Shown here one piece after another: positions 9,567-17,421 of a stretch of 64,000 nt of DNA. Source of the stretch: Luteitalea sp. TBR-22 (GTDB taxonomy: Bacteria > Acidobacteriota > Vicinamibacteria > Vicinamibacterales > Vicinamibacteraceae); assembly GCF_016865485.1 (NCBI RefSeq), contig NZ_AP024452.1, positions 2,068,501 to 2,132,500 of the forward strand. The letters run 5' to 3'. Position numbers and translations under genes: made by a program. The number at the start of each line of letters is the position of its first letter. Position 1 is the first letter of the stretch. The notes beneath the pieces were generated by a model that was given only the letters and a program-made list of their open reading frames with translations, searched no databases and was not told the origin of the DNA.

Positions 9567-10373
9567 GTGCACGCCTGGCAAGCTCTCGTCCTCGGCCTCG
9601 TCGAAGGCCTCACGGAATACCTTCCGGTCAGCTCGACGGGACACCTGCTCGTGACGCAGCGCCTGCTGGGGATCGAGGCCAGCGAGGCGGCCAACGCGTT
9701 CGCCGTGTTCATCCAGGGCGGCGCCATCCTCGCCGTGCTGGTGCTGTACTGGCGCCGCATCGTCTCGATGCTGCTCGGCGTCATCGGTCGTGATCCGGCG
9801 GGCCTGCGGCTGGCCCTCGCGGTGGCCGTGGCGTTCCTGCCCTTCGCCATCGCCGGCTTCCTGTTCGACGACCTGATCGAGGGCTACCTGTTCGGCGCGC
9901 TACCCGTCGCGGTGGCGTGGGCGGTCGGCGGCCTGGTCATCCTGTACGTGTCGCCGCGCCTGGCGCCCGGCGGCGCCGCGCTCGACCACGTGCCGCTGCG
10001 GGCGGCACTGGTCATCGGGCTGTGCCAGTGCGCGGCCCTGTGGCCGGGCGTGAGCCGCAGCTTCGCCACCATCCTCGGGGCCATCGCCGCCGGCCTGTCG
10101 CTGGCCGCGGCGGTCGAGTTCTCGTTCCTGCTCGGGTTGCTGACGCTCGGCGTCGCCACGGCCTACAAACTGCTCGACGGCGGCGAGGCGATGGTGCAGG
10201 CCTACGGCGTGAGCGCGATGGCCCTCGGCTTCCTGGCCGCCTGGGTGTCGGCCATGCTGTCGGTCGTCTGGATGGTCAACTGGCTGCAACGGCGTCCGCT
10301 CGCCGTCTTCGGCTGGTGGCGCATCGCCGCGGCCGCGGTGGTCGTTGCCCTGGTGGCCACCGGGCGGCTCTAG
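9567..10373 (+). CDS. uppP: Undecaprenyl-diphosphatase
   Basis: A 268-residue, multi-spanning inner-membrane enzyme that recycles undecaprenyl pyrophosphate to undecaprenyl phosphate for peptidoglycan and polysaccharide export. It also gives bacitracin tolerance. Two family signatures are clear: EGLTEYLPVSSTGHL at residues 13-27, and the second signature region around WPGVSRSFATILGAIAAGLS. Length is normal for BacA/UppP. The start is a GTG at 9567, nine bases after the CBM9-like gene, so it belongs to the same run. Linking envelope-carbohydrate genes with lipid-carrier recycling makes sense, but a direct functional tie is inference. Confidence 0.95.
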   Translation: MHAWQALVLGLVEGLTEYLPVSSTGHLLVTQRLLGIEASEAANAFAVFIQGGAILAVLVLYWRRIVSMLLGVIGRDPAGLRLALAVAVAFLPFAIAGFLFDDLIEGYLFGALPVAVAWAVGGLVILYVSPRLAPGGAALDHVPLRAALVIGLCQCAALWPGVSRSFATILGAIAAGLSLAAAVEFSFLLGLLTLGVATAYKLLDGGEAMVQAYGVSAMALGFLAAWVSAMLSVVWMVNWLQRRPLAVFGWWRIAAAAVVVALVATGRL

Positions 10374-10433
10374 CCGACGCGGGCGTCCGAGGGCAGCGCG
10401 ACCAGCGCGAACAGGCTCCACGTTTCTTCGTGC

Positions 10434-10439
10434 TACACT
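10434..10439 (+). promoter_or_regulatory. Putative -10 box of the vapBC-type pair
   Basis: TACACT inside TGCTACACT, an extended -10 form, ends seven bases before the GTG start at 10447. At that distance transcription would begin at or next to the start codon. I see no good -35 element. The same TGCTAC arrangement occurs before two other genes in this window. Confidence 0.45.
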
Positions 10440-10446
10440 GTTTTTC

Positions 10447-10692
10447 GTGGCCGAGACCCAGAACATCACTCTCAGCCTGCCGCGTGACCTGCTTCGCCAG
10501 ATCAAGCGCGTGGCCGCGGACCGCGACACGTCGGTGTCGGCCATCATGACCGAGGCCCTGACTCGCGTCGCCGAGCACGATCGTCGCTACGCCGCGGCCC
10601 GTCGGCGGGCACGTGTCGCGATGAAGGGCGCCCGCTCGCTCGGGACGGGCGGTCGCGCGTCGTGGACGCGCGACGACCTGCATGAGCGCTGA
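10447..10692 (+). CDS. Ribbon-helix-helix antitoxin (CopG/VapB type)
   Basis: An 81-residue protein with a ribbon-helix-helix fold: a strand ITLSLPRDLLRQIKRVA, then helix DTSVSAIMTEALTRVAEHD, followed by a basic tail. Such proteins dimerise, bind the promoter of their own operon and neutralise the toxin through the C-terminus. The GTG at 10447 is the only start that fits the domain. It overlaps the PIN toxin gene by 11 bases, the usual antitoxin-first order. A -10-like box sits just upstream, probably inside the autorepression site. Confidence 0.82.
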   Translation: MAETQNITLSLPRDLLRQIKRVAADRDTSVSAIMTEALTRVAEHDRRYAAARRRARVAMKGARSLGTGGRASWTRDDLHER

Positions 10693-11110
10693 CCGACCCG
10701 CCGAGTTCGTCGACGCCAACATCCTGGTGTACGCCTTCGACGCCTCGGCCGGGGCGAAGCAGGTCGCGGCGGCTCGCCTCCTCGATCGGCTCTGGGACAC
10801 CGAGGAGGGGCGCCTCAGCGTCCAGGTGCTCCAGGAATTCTTCGTCACCGTGACGAGCAAGGTGGCCGCGCCGCTCTCGATCGACGAGGCCGAGGAGCGC
10901 GTGCGCGAGTTCGCGGCGTGGCAGGTGTTCGCGCCGACCGCCGCGGACGTGCTGGGGGCGATCGCGCTGCAGCGGACGACGCAGTATTCCTTCTGGGACG
11001 CGATGATCCTGCACGCGGCGGCCGAGTCTGGATGCGGCGTCTGCTGGAGCGAAGACCTCCGCGCTGGTCAGGTCGTGCGCGGCGTGGAAGTTAAGAATCC
11101 GTTCGCCTGA
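10682..11110 (+). CDS. PIN-domain ribonuclease toxin (VapC type)
   Basis: A 142-residue PIN-domain protein, predicted to be a Mg-dependent RNase toxin. The acidic site residues can be placed: D11 in FVDANILVYAFD, E52 in QEFF, D106 in WDAMIL and D125 in SEDL. Its ATG lies inside the antitoxin gene, so translation is coupled. VapC toxins usually cut tRNA or rRNA, but the target here is unknown. The QEFFVTVTSKVA segment is typical of a large PIN subgroup annotated only as PIN-domain protein. Confidence 0.88.
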   Translation: MSADRPAEFVDANILVYAFDASAGAKQVAAARLLDRLWDTEEGRLSVQVLQEFFVTVTSKVAAPLSIDEAEERVREFAAWQVFAPTAADVLGAIALQRTTQYSFWDAMILHAAAESGCGVCWSEDLRAGQVVRGVEVKNPFA

Positions 11111-11262
11111 ACGAGCGACTGTCGCGGGCCCGTCTCGACGTCCCCGACCGGCACCTCGGTCGAACGTGCCCGAGATCATGCCGGCGTGGCGGAGGCCACG
11201 CGATGTGAGCGGCCATCGGCACGGCTGGGCCGAGGATCTCAACGGCCGTAGCGCGTCGGTGC

Positions 11263-11268
11263 TACCAT
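11263..11268 (+). promoter_or_regulatory. Putative -10 box of the peroxiredoxin gene
   Basis: TACCAT within GTGCTACCAT ends six bases before the ATG at 11275. As at 10434, this predicts a leaderless or near-leaderless mRNA. The 164-base gap upstream (11111-11274) shows no other gene. Confidence 0.4.
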
Positions 11269-11274
11269 CCCCGC

Positions 11275-11862
11275 ATGTCCAGACTCCTGTCCCTCTGCCT
11301 TGTGGCGTGCCTGTGCGCGTCGCCCGCGGCAGCACAGGCGCCAACCCCGGCAGCGGCACCCGCCCCTGCACCGCAGTACTCGGCAGACCTGAAGGTGGGC
11401 GACATGGCGCCCGACTTCTCGCTGCCGGGATCCGACGGCAAGACGCACAAGCTGTCGGAACTCCGGGGGAAGACCGTCGTGCTCGCCTGGTTCCCGAAGG
11501 CCTTCACCGGTGGTTGAACGGCCGAATGCAAGTCGCTCCGTGAGAGCGGCCCGATCCTGAAGACCTACGACATCACGTACTTCATGGCGAGCGTCGACAG
11601 CCTTGAAGACAACACGAAGTTCGCCCAGATGCACGAGGCGGACTTCCCGATCCTCGCCGACCCGTCCAAGGCGACGGCGATGAAGTACGGCGTCATCCGC
11701 ACCGACCGTCCGCCCGAACAGCAGTTCGCGGCGCGCTGGACCTTCTACATCGGTCCCGACGGGAAGATCCTGGACATCGACCGGCAGCCGAACACGGCGA
11801 CGGCGGGGCAGGTGATGATCGCGAAGCTCGACGCGCTCGGCATCAAGAAGAAGGCGCAGTAA
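11275..11862 (+). CDS. Selenocysteine-containing peroxiredoxin (BCP/PrxQ-like), in-frame TGA read as Sec
   Basis: A 195-residue exported thiol/selenol peroxidase, provided the TGA at 11515-11517 is read through. After a signal peptide (to AAAQA) and a Pro/Ala linker comes the AhpC/TSA fold: [47 protein letters not shown], then the family's later blocks [17 protein letters not shown] and [17 protein letters not shown]. The TGA sits exactly where the family has its peroxidatic cysteine (TGGCT), giving Sec81 and a possible resolving Cys85. The frame is intact on both sides with normal codon use. A hairpin follows at 11532-11550. A nonsense mutation is the alternative. No sel genes lie in the window. 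Confidence 0.82.
11532..11550 (+). promoter_or_regulatory. Candidate bacterial SECIS element
   Basis: A stem of seven pairs (GTCGCTC 11532-11538 with GAGCGGC 11544-11550, one U-G pair) closes a five-base loop CGTGA. The loop starts 21 bases after the UGA, and one of its first two bases is G. These features agree with published rules for bacterial SECIS elements (loop about 16-37 bases from UGA, G near the loop start). SelB binding is predicted, not shown. Confidence 0.6.
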
Positions 11863-11929
11863 GTCGCTCGTCGGCGACGGGAGGTGGCGGCGTCCTGCCC
11901 GTCCCGTCGTCACCCTCCTGAGGATTCGC

Positions 11930-12988
11930 ATGCACGTCTCGTTCAAGTCAGTGTTGGCGCTCGCCGTGGTGGGCGTCGCCGCGGTCGTGGGCCTGTCGGC
12001 CCAGCAACAGCAGCCCTACGTGGGGCGATGGAACATCACGCCCACTGGCCCTGACGCCCGTGGGGTGTACTTCCTCGACGTCAAGGAGGTCGATGGACAG
12101 CTGCAGGCGCTGTTCCTCGATCGCGGCGGCCATGCCACGCCCGTGTCGTGGATCAAGGTCGTCGACGGCGAGTTGCAGTGGCAGTACGGGGGCGGCGCCG
12201 AGAAGTTGCCCAAGCCGGCGTGCGGGCCGCTGTACCGGGCGAAGCTCGAGGGCGGCAAGCTGATCGGCAGCCACGAGACACCTGGCACGCCTTGCCCGCT
12301 GCCGCCGGGCGCGACCCCTCGGCCGCAGCCCGCGCCCCGGACGGTCAACTGGGTGGGCGTGCGGCAGCCGCAGTTCCCGCCGTCCAACGCCAATGGCGCG
12401 CACACCTACGGCAAGCCGGTGGTCATCGTCGGCGCCGGCGTCGGCAAGGAGACGTGGGCCGGCCTCGGCGACGGCACCCCCAACTCCTGCGTCGATCGCT
12501 GGACGATTGCCGACGGCGTGATGACCAACGGCGTCCCCGAGCGCGGCGAGCGCTCGACGTGCAACCCGCACACGAAGGAGAAGTTCAAGGACTTCAAGGT
12601 GAACTTCGAGTTCAACCTCGGGGCCGGCCAGAACAGCGGCATCTACCTGCGCGGGCGCTACGAGCTGCAGTTGATGCTGAACCCCGAGGGGCGCACCACC
12701 AGCTACCCGGGGCTGCTCATGGACATCTACGGCTGGAAGCGCGCCGACGTCTACGCCGGCAACCCGCCGGGAGAGTGGCAGATCCTCGAGGCGGTCGTCG
12801 TCGGCAACCGCGTGACCGCGGTGCTCAACGGCAAGAAGGTGCACGACAACGCGCTGCTGCCGGCGATCACCGGCGGCGCGATGGACGCCGACGAACTCGC
12901 GCCCGGCCCCATCATGGTGCAGGGCGACCACTCGAAGGTCGCGATCCGCAAGCTGGTCGTGACGCCGATCGTCAAGCCCGGCACCTAG
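11930..12988 (+). CDS. DUF1080 (3-keto-disaccharide hydrolase type) exported protein
   Basis: A 352-residue secreted protein with a clear signal peptide (LALAVVGVAAVVGLSAQ). The first ~120 residues form an unassigned beta-rich region (WNITPTGPDARGVYFLDV). The C-terminal half is a DUF1080 jelly roll: WTIADGVMTNG, FKDFKVNFEFNL, NSGIYLRGRYELQL, EWQILEAVVVGNRVTAVLNGKKV and IMVQGDHSKVAIRKLVV. Members act on 3-keto-glycosides or bind polysaccharides and are abundant in Acidobacteriota and Planctomycetes. It stands alone, in convergent orientation to the molybdopterin gene. Confidence 0.88.
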   Translation: MHVSFKSVLALAVVGVAAVVGLSAQQQQPYVGRWNITPTGPDARGVYFLDVKEVDGQLQALFLDRGGHATPVSWIKVVDGELQWQYGGGAEKLPKPACGPLYRAKLEGGKLIGSHETPGTPCPLPPGATPRPQPAPRTVNWVGVRQPQFPPSNANGAHTYGKPVVIVGAGVGKETWAGLGDGTPNSCVDRWTIADGVMTNGVPERGERSTCNPHTKEKFKDFKVNFEFNLGAGQNSGIYLRGRYELQLMLNPEGRTTSYPGLLMDIYGWKRADVYAGNPPGEWQILEAVVVGNRVTAVLNGKKVHDNALLPAITGGAMDADELAPGPIMVQGDHSKVAIRKLVVTPIVKPGT

Positions 12989-13005
12989 CAGGGCTCGATC
13001 AGTAG

Positions 13006-13064
13006 CCGTCGCGCTCGCGCGACGGTCAGTGATGATTCACTGGGCGTCGGGCGAGCCCGACGCC
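13006..13064. repeat. REP-like palindromic element (three hairpins) between convergent genes
   Basis: Three back-to-back hairpins fill the gap between convergent stops: CCGTCGCG/CGCGACGG (13006-13025), CAGTGA/TCACTG (13027-13042) and GGCGTCGGG/CCCGACGCC (13043-13064). Similar text occurs at 33551-33604. It may act as a bidirectional terminator. Confidence 0.6.
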
Positions 13065-15130
13065 TACACCGTTCCGCGGCCCGGCCACAACGGCAGCGAC
13101 CGGCGCCGCTCGCCGGTCGCCAACGCGATTGCCGCGGCCACGGCCGGCGCCGTCAGCGTGATCGACGACTCGCCGGCGCCCGCCGGCTCGATGTCGCGCC
13201 TGTCGATCACCTGCACGTCCATCTGCGGCATGTCGCTGAAGCGGGGCACCCGGTAGCCCGAGAGCCGCCGGGTCAGCTGCGCCGTGCCGTCGAAGGCAAC
13301 CGCTTCCCACAGGGCGCCCCCGATGCCCTGGATCAGCGCGCCCGTCATCTGGTTCTGCAGCGCGTCCGGGTTGAGCGCCGCGCCGAAGTCGCCGGTGGCC
13401 ACCATGCGCGTGACGTGCGGCGCGCCCTTGCGCATCTCGACCTCCACGCACAGCGCCAGGCGCGCGTCCTTCTCGATCGTGCAGCTCAGGCCGACGCCGC
13501 GGCCAGCCGTGCCGGCCCGGCCCTTCGAGTCCCAGCCGAAGCGGCGCGTCGTCTCCTCGATCACGGCCCGCAGCCGCGCGTCGCTGACATGGCGCAGGCG
13601 GAAGGCCTTCGGGTCGACGCCGAGGTCGGCGGCCCACGCGTCCATCGTCGATTCACGCGCGAAGGCGTTGGCGACGGCGGCCAGCGAACGGTAGCTGCCC
13701 TGGCGCACGTCGGACTGCGTGCGCGCAAAGCCGATCCAGTGGTGGGGCACGTCGTACGGCCAGCGCAGGCCCGCCGCGCCGCTGTTGAAGTTGGTGAACT
13801 TCACCGCGACGAGCCGGCCGTCGGCGCCGACGCCGCTCTCGACGTCGAGCACGCCCGCCGGTCGCGTGTAGCTGCAGGTGAACTCTTCCTCGCGCGTCCA
13901 CGCGACCCGCACCGGCACACCGGCGAGGCGCGCCAGGCGCGCCGCCTCGACCTCGCATTCGCCCCGTTGCTTGCCGCCGAACGCGCCGCCGGCCCCGGTC
14001 ACCACGATGCGCACCTGCGACTCGGGCACGCCACAGGCGCGCGCCACCTCCTGGCGCACCAGGAACGGCGCCTGGGCGCCAGACTGCACCGTCACGCGAT
14101 TGCCGTCCCACGTCGCAATCGCCGCGCGTGGCTCGAGCGGCACGTGGGCGATGGGCGCGAGGCCGTAGCTGTCGGTTCGCGTGCGCACCGCGCCGCGCAG
14201 CGCGGCATCGACGTCGCCCTGCCGGAACAGCGGCGGGTAGCGCGCCTCGGGCTGCTCGACGGGGGCGTTCGCCGTCTTCCGGAACAGCGCCGGCCAGTCC
14301 GCCTGTGGCGTCAGCGGCGTGGGTGTCCACGTGGCGCGGACGAGCGCGGCGGCCCGCCGCGCCCGCCCTGGCTCCGGGCTCACGGCGGCGACCAGATCAC
14401 CATCACGCAGGATGCGCACGCCGTCGACGGTCTCCGCGGCGCTGGTGTCGAGCGAGGCCAGTGTCGCCTTGTGGTGCGGGCTGCGGACGATGACGGCGTG
14501 CTGCATGCCGGCGACGCGAAGATCGGTGGGGTAGTCGCGCGTCCCGGTGACGATCGCGCGGCCGTCCAGGCGACGGACGGACTGGCCGAGGACGCGCCAG
14601 TCCGCGGGAGGCGTGAGCGCGTCCGAACCGCCGGTCTGCCTGGCGCGCACGGCGGCCGCGGCCCGACGGATCACCGGCACGGTCTGCGGCGTGGTCAGGC
14701 TTGCCCACGTGCCGCCGTCGTCGGGGCAGAGATCGGTGTCGCCCATCACCAGCTCGACGCGATCGACGGTGACGCCGAGTTCTTCGGCGAAGGCCTGGGT
14801 GAGGAGCGCGCGGGCCCCCTGGCCCATGTCCACCTTGCCGGTGAACGCGCGATACCTGCCGTCGGGCGCTACCTGGACGCGCACCGGCACGTCGCGTCCC
14901 TGCGCGCGCACCGACACCAGGAAGAGCAGGCCGCCGCCGAGCGCGAGGAACGCCCGCCGGTCGAGCCCCGACACGGCGGGGGCGGGTTCGACCTGCCTTG
15001 TTACTCCGGTGCCCGGCAACCGGTGCCCGGTGACCGGCTCCTCCTGGAGCAGCTCGAAGATCTCGTACCGCTCCGGCTCGAGCTCGCGCTCGAAGCGTGC
15101 CTTGTATGCCTGCCGTGGATCATCGGTCAT
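13064..15130 (-). CDS. Xanthine dehydrogenase family molybdopterin-binding subunit (isoquinoline oxidoreductase beta-like)
   Basis: A ~688-residue large subunit of a molybdenum hydroxylase. A Tat-like signal (LDRRAFLALGGGLLFLVS) starts near residue 60, after an N-terminal stretch YKARFERELEPERYEIFELL. Cofactor-domain marks include GKVDMGQGARALLTQAFAEELG, GGTWASLTTPQTV, GAGGAFGGKQRGECEVEAARLA and the closing GAGESSITLTAPAVAAAIA, which carries the catalytic Glu. The ATG at 15130 is preferred because it opens the N-terminal block. The usual [2Fe-2S] subunit is not beside it, so electrons must leave through a partner elsewhere. A heptamer run interrupts the N-terminal region (15006-15040). Confidence 0.85.
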   Translation of the reverse strand: MTDDPRQAYKARFERELEPERYEIFELLQEEPVTGHRLPGTGVTRQVEPAPAVSGLDRRAFLALGGGLLFLVSVRAQGRDVPVRVQVAPDGRYRAFTGKVDMGQGARALLTQAFAEELGVTVDRVELVMGDTDLCPDDGGTWASLTTPQTVPVIRRAAAAVRARQTGGSDALTPPADWRVLGQSVRRLDGRAIVTGTRDYPTDLRVAGMQHAVIVRSPHHKATLASLDTSAAETVDGVRILRDGDLVAAVSPEPGRARRAAALVRATWTPTPLTPQADWPALFRKTANAPVEQPEARYPPLFRQGDVDAALRGAVRTRTDSYGLAPIAHVPLEPRAAIATWDGNRVTVQSGAQAPFLVRQEVARACGVPESQVRIVVTGAGGAFGGKQRGECEVEAARLARLAGVPVRVAWTREEEFTCSYTRPAGVLDVESGVGADGRLVAVKFTNFNSGAAGLRWPYDVPHHWIGFARTQSDVRQGSYRSLAAVANAFARESTMDAWAADLGVDPKAFRLRHVSDARLRAVIEETTRRFGWDSKGRAGTAGRGVGLSCTIEKDARLALCVEVEMRKGAPHVTRMVATGDFGAALNPDALQNQMTGALIQGIGGALWEAVAFDGTAQLTRRLSGYRVPRFSDMPQMDVQVIDRRDIEPAGAGESSITLTAPAVAAAIALATGERRRSLPLWPGRGTV
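15006..15040. repeat. Heptanucleotide tandem run inside the molybdopterin-subunit gene
   Basis: Five consecutive 7-base units of the form CCGGNNN on the + strand (CCGGTGC, CCGGCAA, CCGGTGC, CCGGTGA, CCGGCTC). They encode a low-complexity stretch between the acidic N-terminal block and the Tat signal. They resemble the arrays at 52134, 53796 and 54886. Confidence 0.6.
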
Positions 15131-15198
15131 CGCGGGGTCCCGGCTTCCGAGCATAGCGCGAGGCGCGTCGATGCCCTCATGACACAATCGACGTCGCC

Positions 15199-15879
15199 AT
15201 GCACGTCCTCGTGATTGAAGACGACCCGAAGGTGGGCAAGGCGTTGAAGGCCGGCCTCGAACTCGAGGGCTGCACGGCGGTGGTGTCCCGCACCGGGGAG
15301 GATGGCTACTTCCGCGCGACCACCGAGGGGTTCGACGTCGTGATTCTCGACCTCGGCTTGCCGGGTCGCTCGGGCATGGAGGTGCTGGCCAGTGTCCGCG
15401 CCCGCGGCATCACGACGCCGGTGCTGATCCTGACTGCACGCGACACGCTCGAGGATCGGGTGCAGGGGCTCGATGCCGGCGCCGACGATTTCCTGGCCAA
15501 GCCGTTTGCTTTTGCCGAACTGCTGGCGCGGCTGCGCGCCCTGCGCCGCCGGGGGAGCGGCGAGGACCGACATCATCTCCGCATCACCGACCTCGAGATC
15601 GACCTGCTGGCGCGCACCGTGGCGCGCGGTGGCGTTCCCATCGATCTCACGGCCCGCGAGTTCGAACTGCTGGCGTACCTGGTGCGCCACCATGGCCAGA
15701 TCGTCTCGCGGGAGATGCTGGCCCGCGAGGTGTGGAAGGAACCCTCGCGCGGCACTCCGCTCGACAACGTGATCGACGTGCACATCACGCACCTGCGCAA
15801 GAAGGTCGATCGTGACGAAAGCGCACGCCTGATCCACACGGTGCGTGGCGTCGGCTTTCTCGTCAGGAGTGGCGGGTGA
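15199..15879 (+). CDS. OmpR/PhoB-family response regulator
   Basis: A 226-residue DNA-binding regulator. The receiver has acidic residues E7, D8 and D9, the phosphoacceptor D51 (VVILDLGLPGRSG), T79 and K101 (LAKPF). The C-terminal winged helix (about 128-222) has IDLTAREFELLAYLVRHHG and VDVHITHLRKKV-like blocks of the PhoB type. Its stop overlaps the kinase start (GTGA). It is divergent from the molybdopterin gene. Because the pair ends just before the decaheme cytochrome genes and direct repeats with an 11-base period lie in that gap, those genes are the likely target. Confidence 0.93.
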   Translation: MHVLVIEDDPKVGKALKAGLELEGCTAVVSRTGEDGYFRATTEGFDVVILDLGLPGRSGMEVLASVRARGITTPVLILTARDTLEDRVQGLDAGADDFLAKPFAFAELLARLRALRRRGSGEDRHHLRITDLEIDLLARTVARGGVPIDLTAREFELLAYLVRHHGQIVSREMLAREVWKEPSRGTPLDNVIDVHITHLRKKVDRDESARLIHTVRGVGFLVRSGG

Positions 15880-17264
15880 GGACACCGACGCTCCGCACCC
15901 GGCTGACCATCTGGTTCGCCGCCTCGCTCCTGCTGATCCTCGCGCCGTGCTTCGGGGCGCTGCTGTGGGTCGAGTGGCGAACCATGCGCGAGGCGCTCGA
16001 CCACCACCTCCGGGAAGACCTCGAGGTGGCCGCGGAGATGATCGTGCCCGCCGGCGCCGCCGTGACGTGGCGGACTCCGTCCGATCGGGATCTGGGCTAC
16101 GACGGCGCGCGCCAGCGCTGGGTGGAGGTCTACGGGGCGCAGGGAGAGTCGCTCTACCTGCGAGGGCTGCCGGCGTGGAACCCGGCCATCCCGGCGTCGA
16201 TGCCGCTGCCCCACGCCGCGGCGGCGGGACTGCAGACCATCAGGACGCCGGCGGGCGCGCACGTGCGTGTGCTTTCCGTTTCGCGAACGCTGGAGGGGCG
16301 TCGGATCTGGCTCCGCGTCGCACGCACGGAGGACCCCCTGCGACAGGACTTCCGGCGCCTGCTGCTTCTGTTTGCCGGAGGAGTCCCGCTGGCCGTGCTG
16401 GTCGCGGCAACCGCCGGGTACGTGATCTCGGGCTGGATGCTGACGCCGCTGGCACGGATGGCCGACCAGGCCCGGGTCATCAGCGCCGACCGGTTGTCGG
16501 AGCGCCTGCCCATCGAGAACCCCACCGACGAACTCGGCATGCTCGCCGTGGTCTTCAACGACACGTTCTCGAGGCTCGAGGCGTCCTTCGCACACCTGAA
16601 ACGTTTCACCGCGGATGCCTCGCACGAGTTGCGGACGCCACTCACCGCGCTGAAGAGCGTGGGCGAGGTCGGCCTGCGGGAATCGATGACCCCGGCGGAG
16701 TACCGCGAGGTGATCGGCAGCATGCTCGAGGAGGCCGATCGGCTTGCCGCTCTTGTGGACACCCTGCTGACGCTGTCGCGGTGGGAGAGCGGTCGAACGC
16801 GGCCGAGCTTCTCGGCCCTCGATCTGGCCGAGGTCGCCCGCGAGGTCGTCGAGCGGATCGGAATCCTGGCCGAGGACGGCGGGGTCGCGATAGACGTCGA
16901 CCTGCCTGCCCCGCTGCCGGCCCTCGCCGACCCCTCGATGGTGCGGCAGGCCATCCTGAACGTCCTCGACAATGCCATCAAGTTCACGCCCGCGGGACGA
17001 CGCATCCGTGTCTGGGGCGAGACGACCGGTGGCGTGAGCCGCGTGGTCGTGGACGACGAAGGGCCGGGCATCCCCGTGGAGGAACGGAGCCGCGTGCTCG
17101 ACCGTTTCTATCGCGTCACCACGGACGGCACCTCGCACGTCCCGGGGACGGGGTTGGGCCTCTCCATCGTTCACCGCGCGATCGTCATCAACCACGGTCG
17201 CTTCCTGCTCACCGAGTCGCCGACGAAGGGGACGCGCGCGGTGCTGGAACTGCCGCGCCCTTGA
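15876..17264 (+). CDS. Sensor histidine kinase (OmpR-type partner, CusS/QseC-like layout)
   Basis: A 462-residue inner-membrane kinase. TM1 is at about 12-32 and TM2 at about 168-190, with a ~135-residue periplasmic domain between them, then HAMP (LTPLARMADQARVISADRLSERLP) and HisKA with H250 in ASHELRTPLTALK. The ATPase domain has VLDNAIKFTP, DDEGPGIP and GTGLGLSIV. It starts at a GTG overlapping the regulator stop. The periplasmic domain has no feature that names a ligand; metal-efflux kinases share this layout, but the neighbours here are cytochrome genes. Confidence 0.92.
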   Translation: MRTPTLRTRLTIWFAASLLLILAPCFGALLWVEWRTMREALDHHLREDLEVAAEMIVPAGAAVTWRTPSDRDLGYDGARQRWVEVYGAQGESLYLRGLPAWNPAIPASMPLPHAAAAGLQTIRTPAGAHVRVLSVSRTLEGRRIWLRVARTEDPLRQDFRRLLLLFAGGVPLAVLVAATAGYVISGWMLTPLARMADQARVISADRLSERLPIENPTDELGMLAVVFNDTFSRLEASFAHLKRFTADASHELRTPLTALKSVGEVGLRESMTPAEYREVIGSMLEEADRLAALVDTLLTLSRWESGRTRPSFSALDLAEVAREVVERIGILAEDGGVAIDVDLPAPLPALADPSMVRQAILNVLDNAIKFTPAGRRIRVWGETTGGVSRVVVDDEGPGIPVEERSRVLDRFYRVTTDGTSHVPGTGLGLSIVHRAIVINHGRFLLTESPTKGTRAVLELPRP

Positions 17265-17300
17265 TCTGCCGGATTGCCGGCATTGTCCTGCCTTAACGAA

Positions 17301-17319
17301 TCTTCAGGAACTCTTCAGG
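17301..17319 (+). promoter_or_regulatory. Putative response-regulator binding site (TCTTCAGG direct repeat)
   Basis: TCTTCAGG occurs at 17301-17308 and again at 17312-17319, a period of 11 bases. A weaker half-site TTAACGAA lies at 17293-17300. Direct repeats one helical turn apart are the usual binding pattern of OmpR/PhoB regulators. The site sits about 100 bases before the decaheme cytochrome gene. Confidence 0.5.
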
Positions 17320-17421
17320 CGCCAGAGCTGCCGGATTTCCGATACTTCGGGTGACGTCCTGGGACGGCGCGTCCGCGCATCGCGGACGGGCCAAGCCCCA
17401 TACGCGCAGGAGTCATCCGTC

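Noticed and set aside
11515-11517. Simple nonsense mutation or assembly error in the peroxiredoxin gene
   Set aside because: Not excluded, but the TGA hits the one catalytic codon, the rest of the gene shows no decay, and a fitting hairpin follows.
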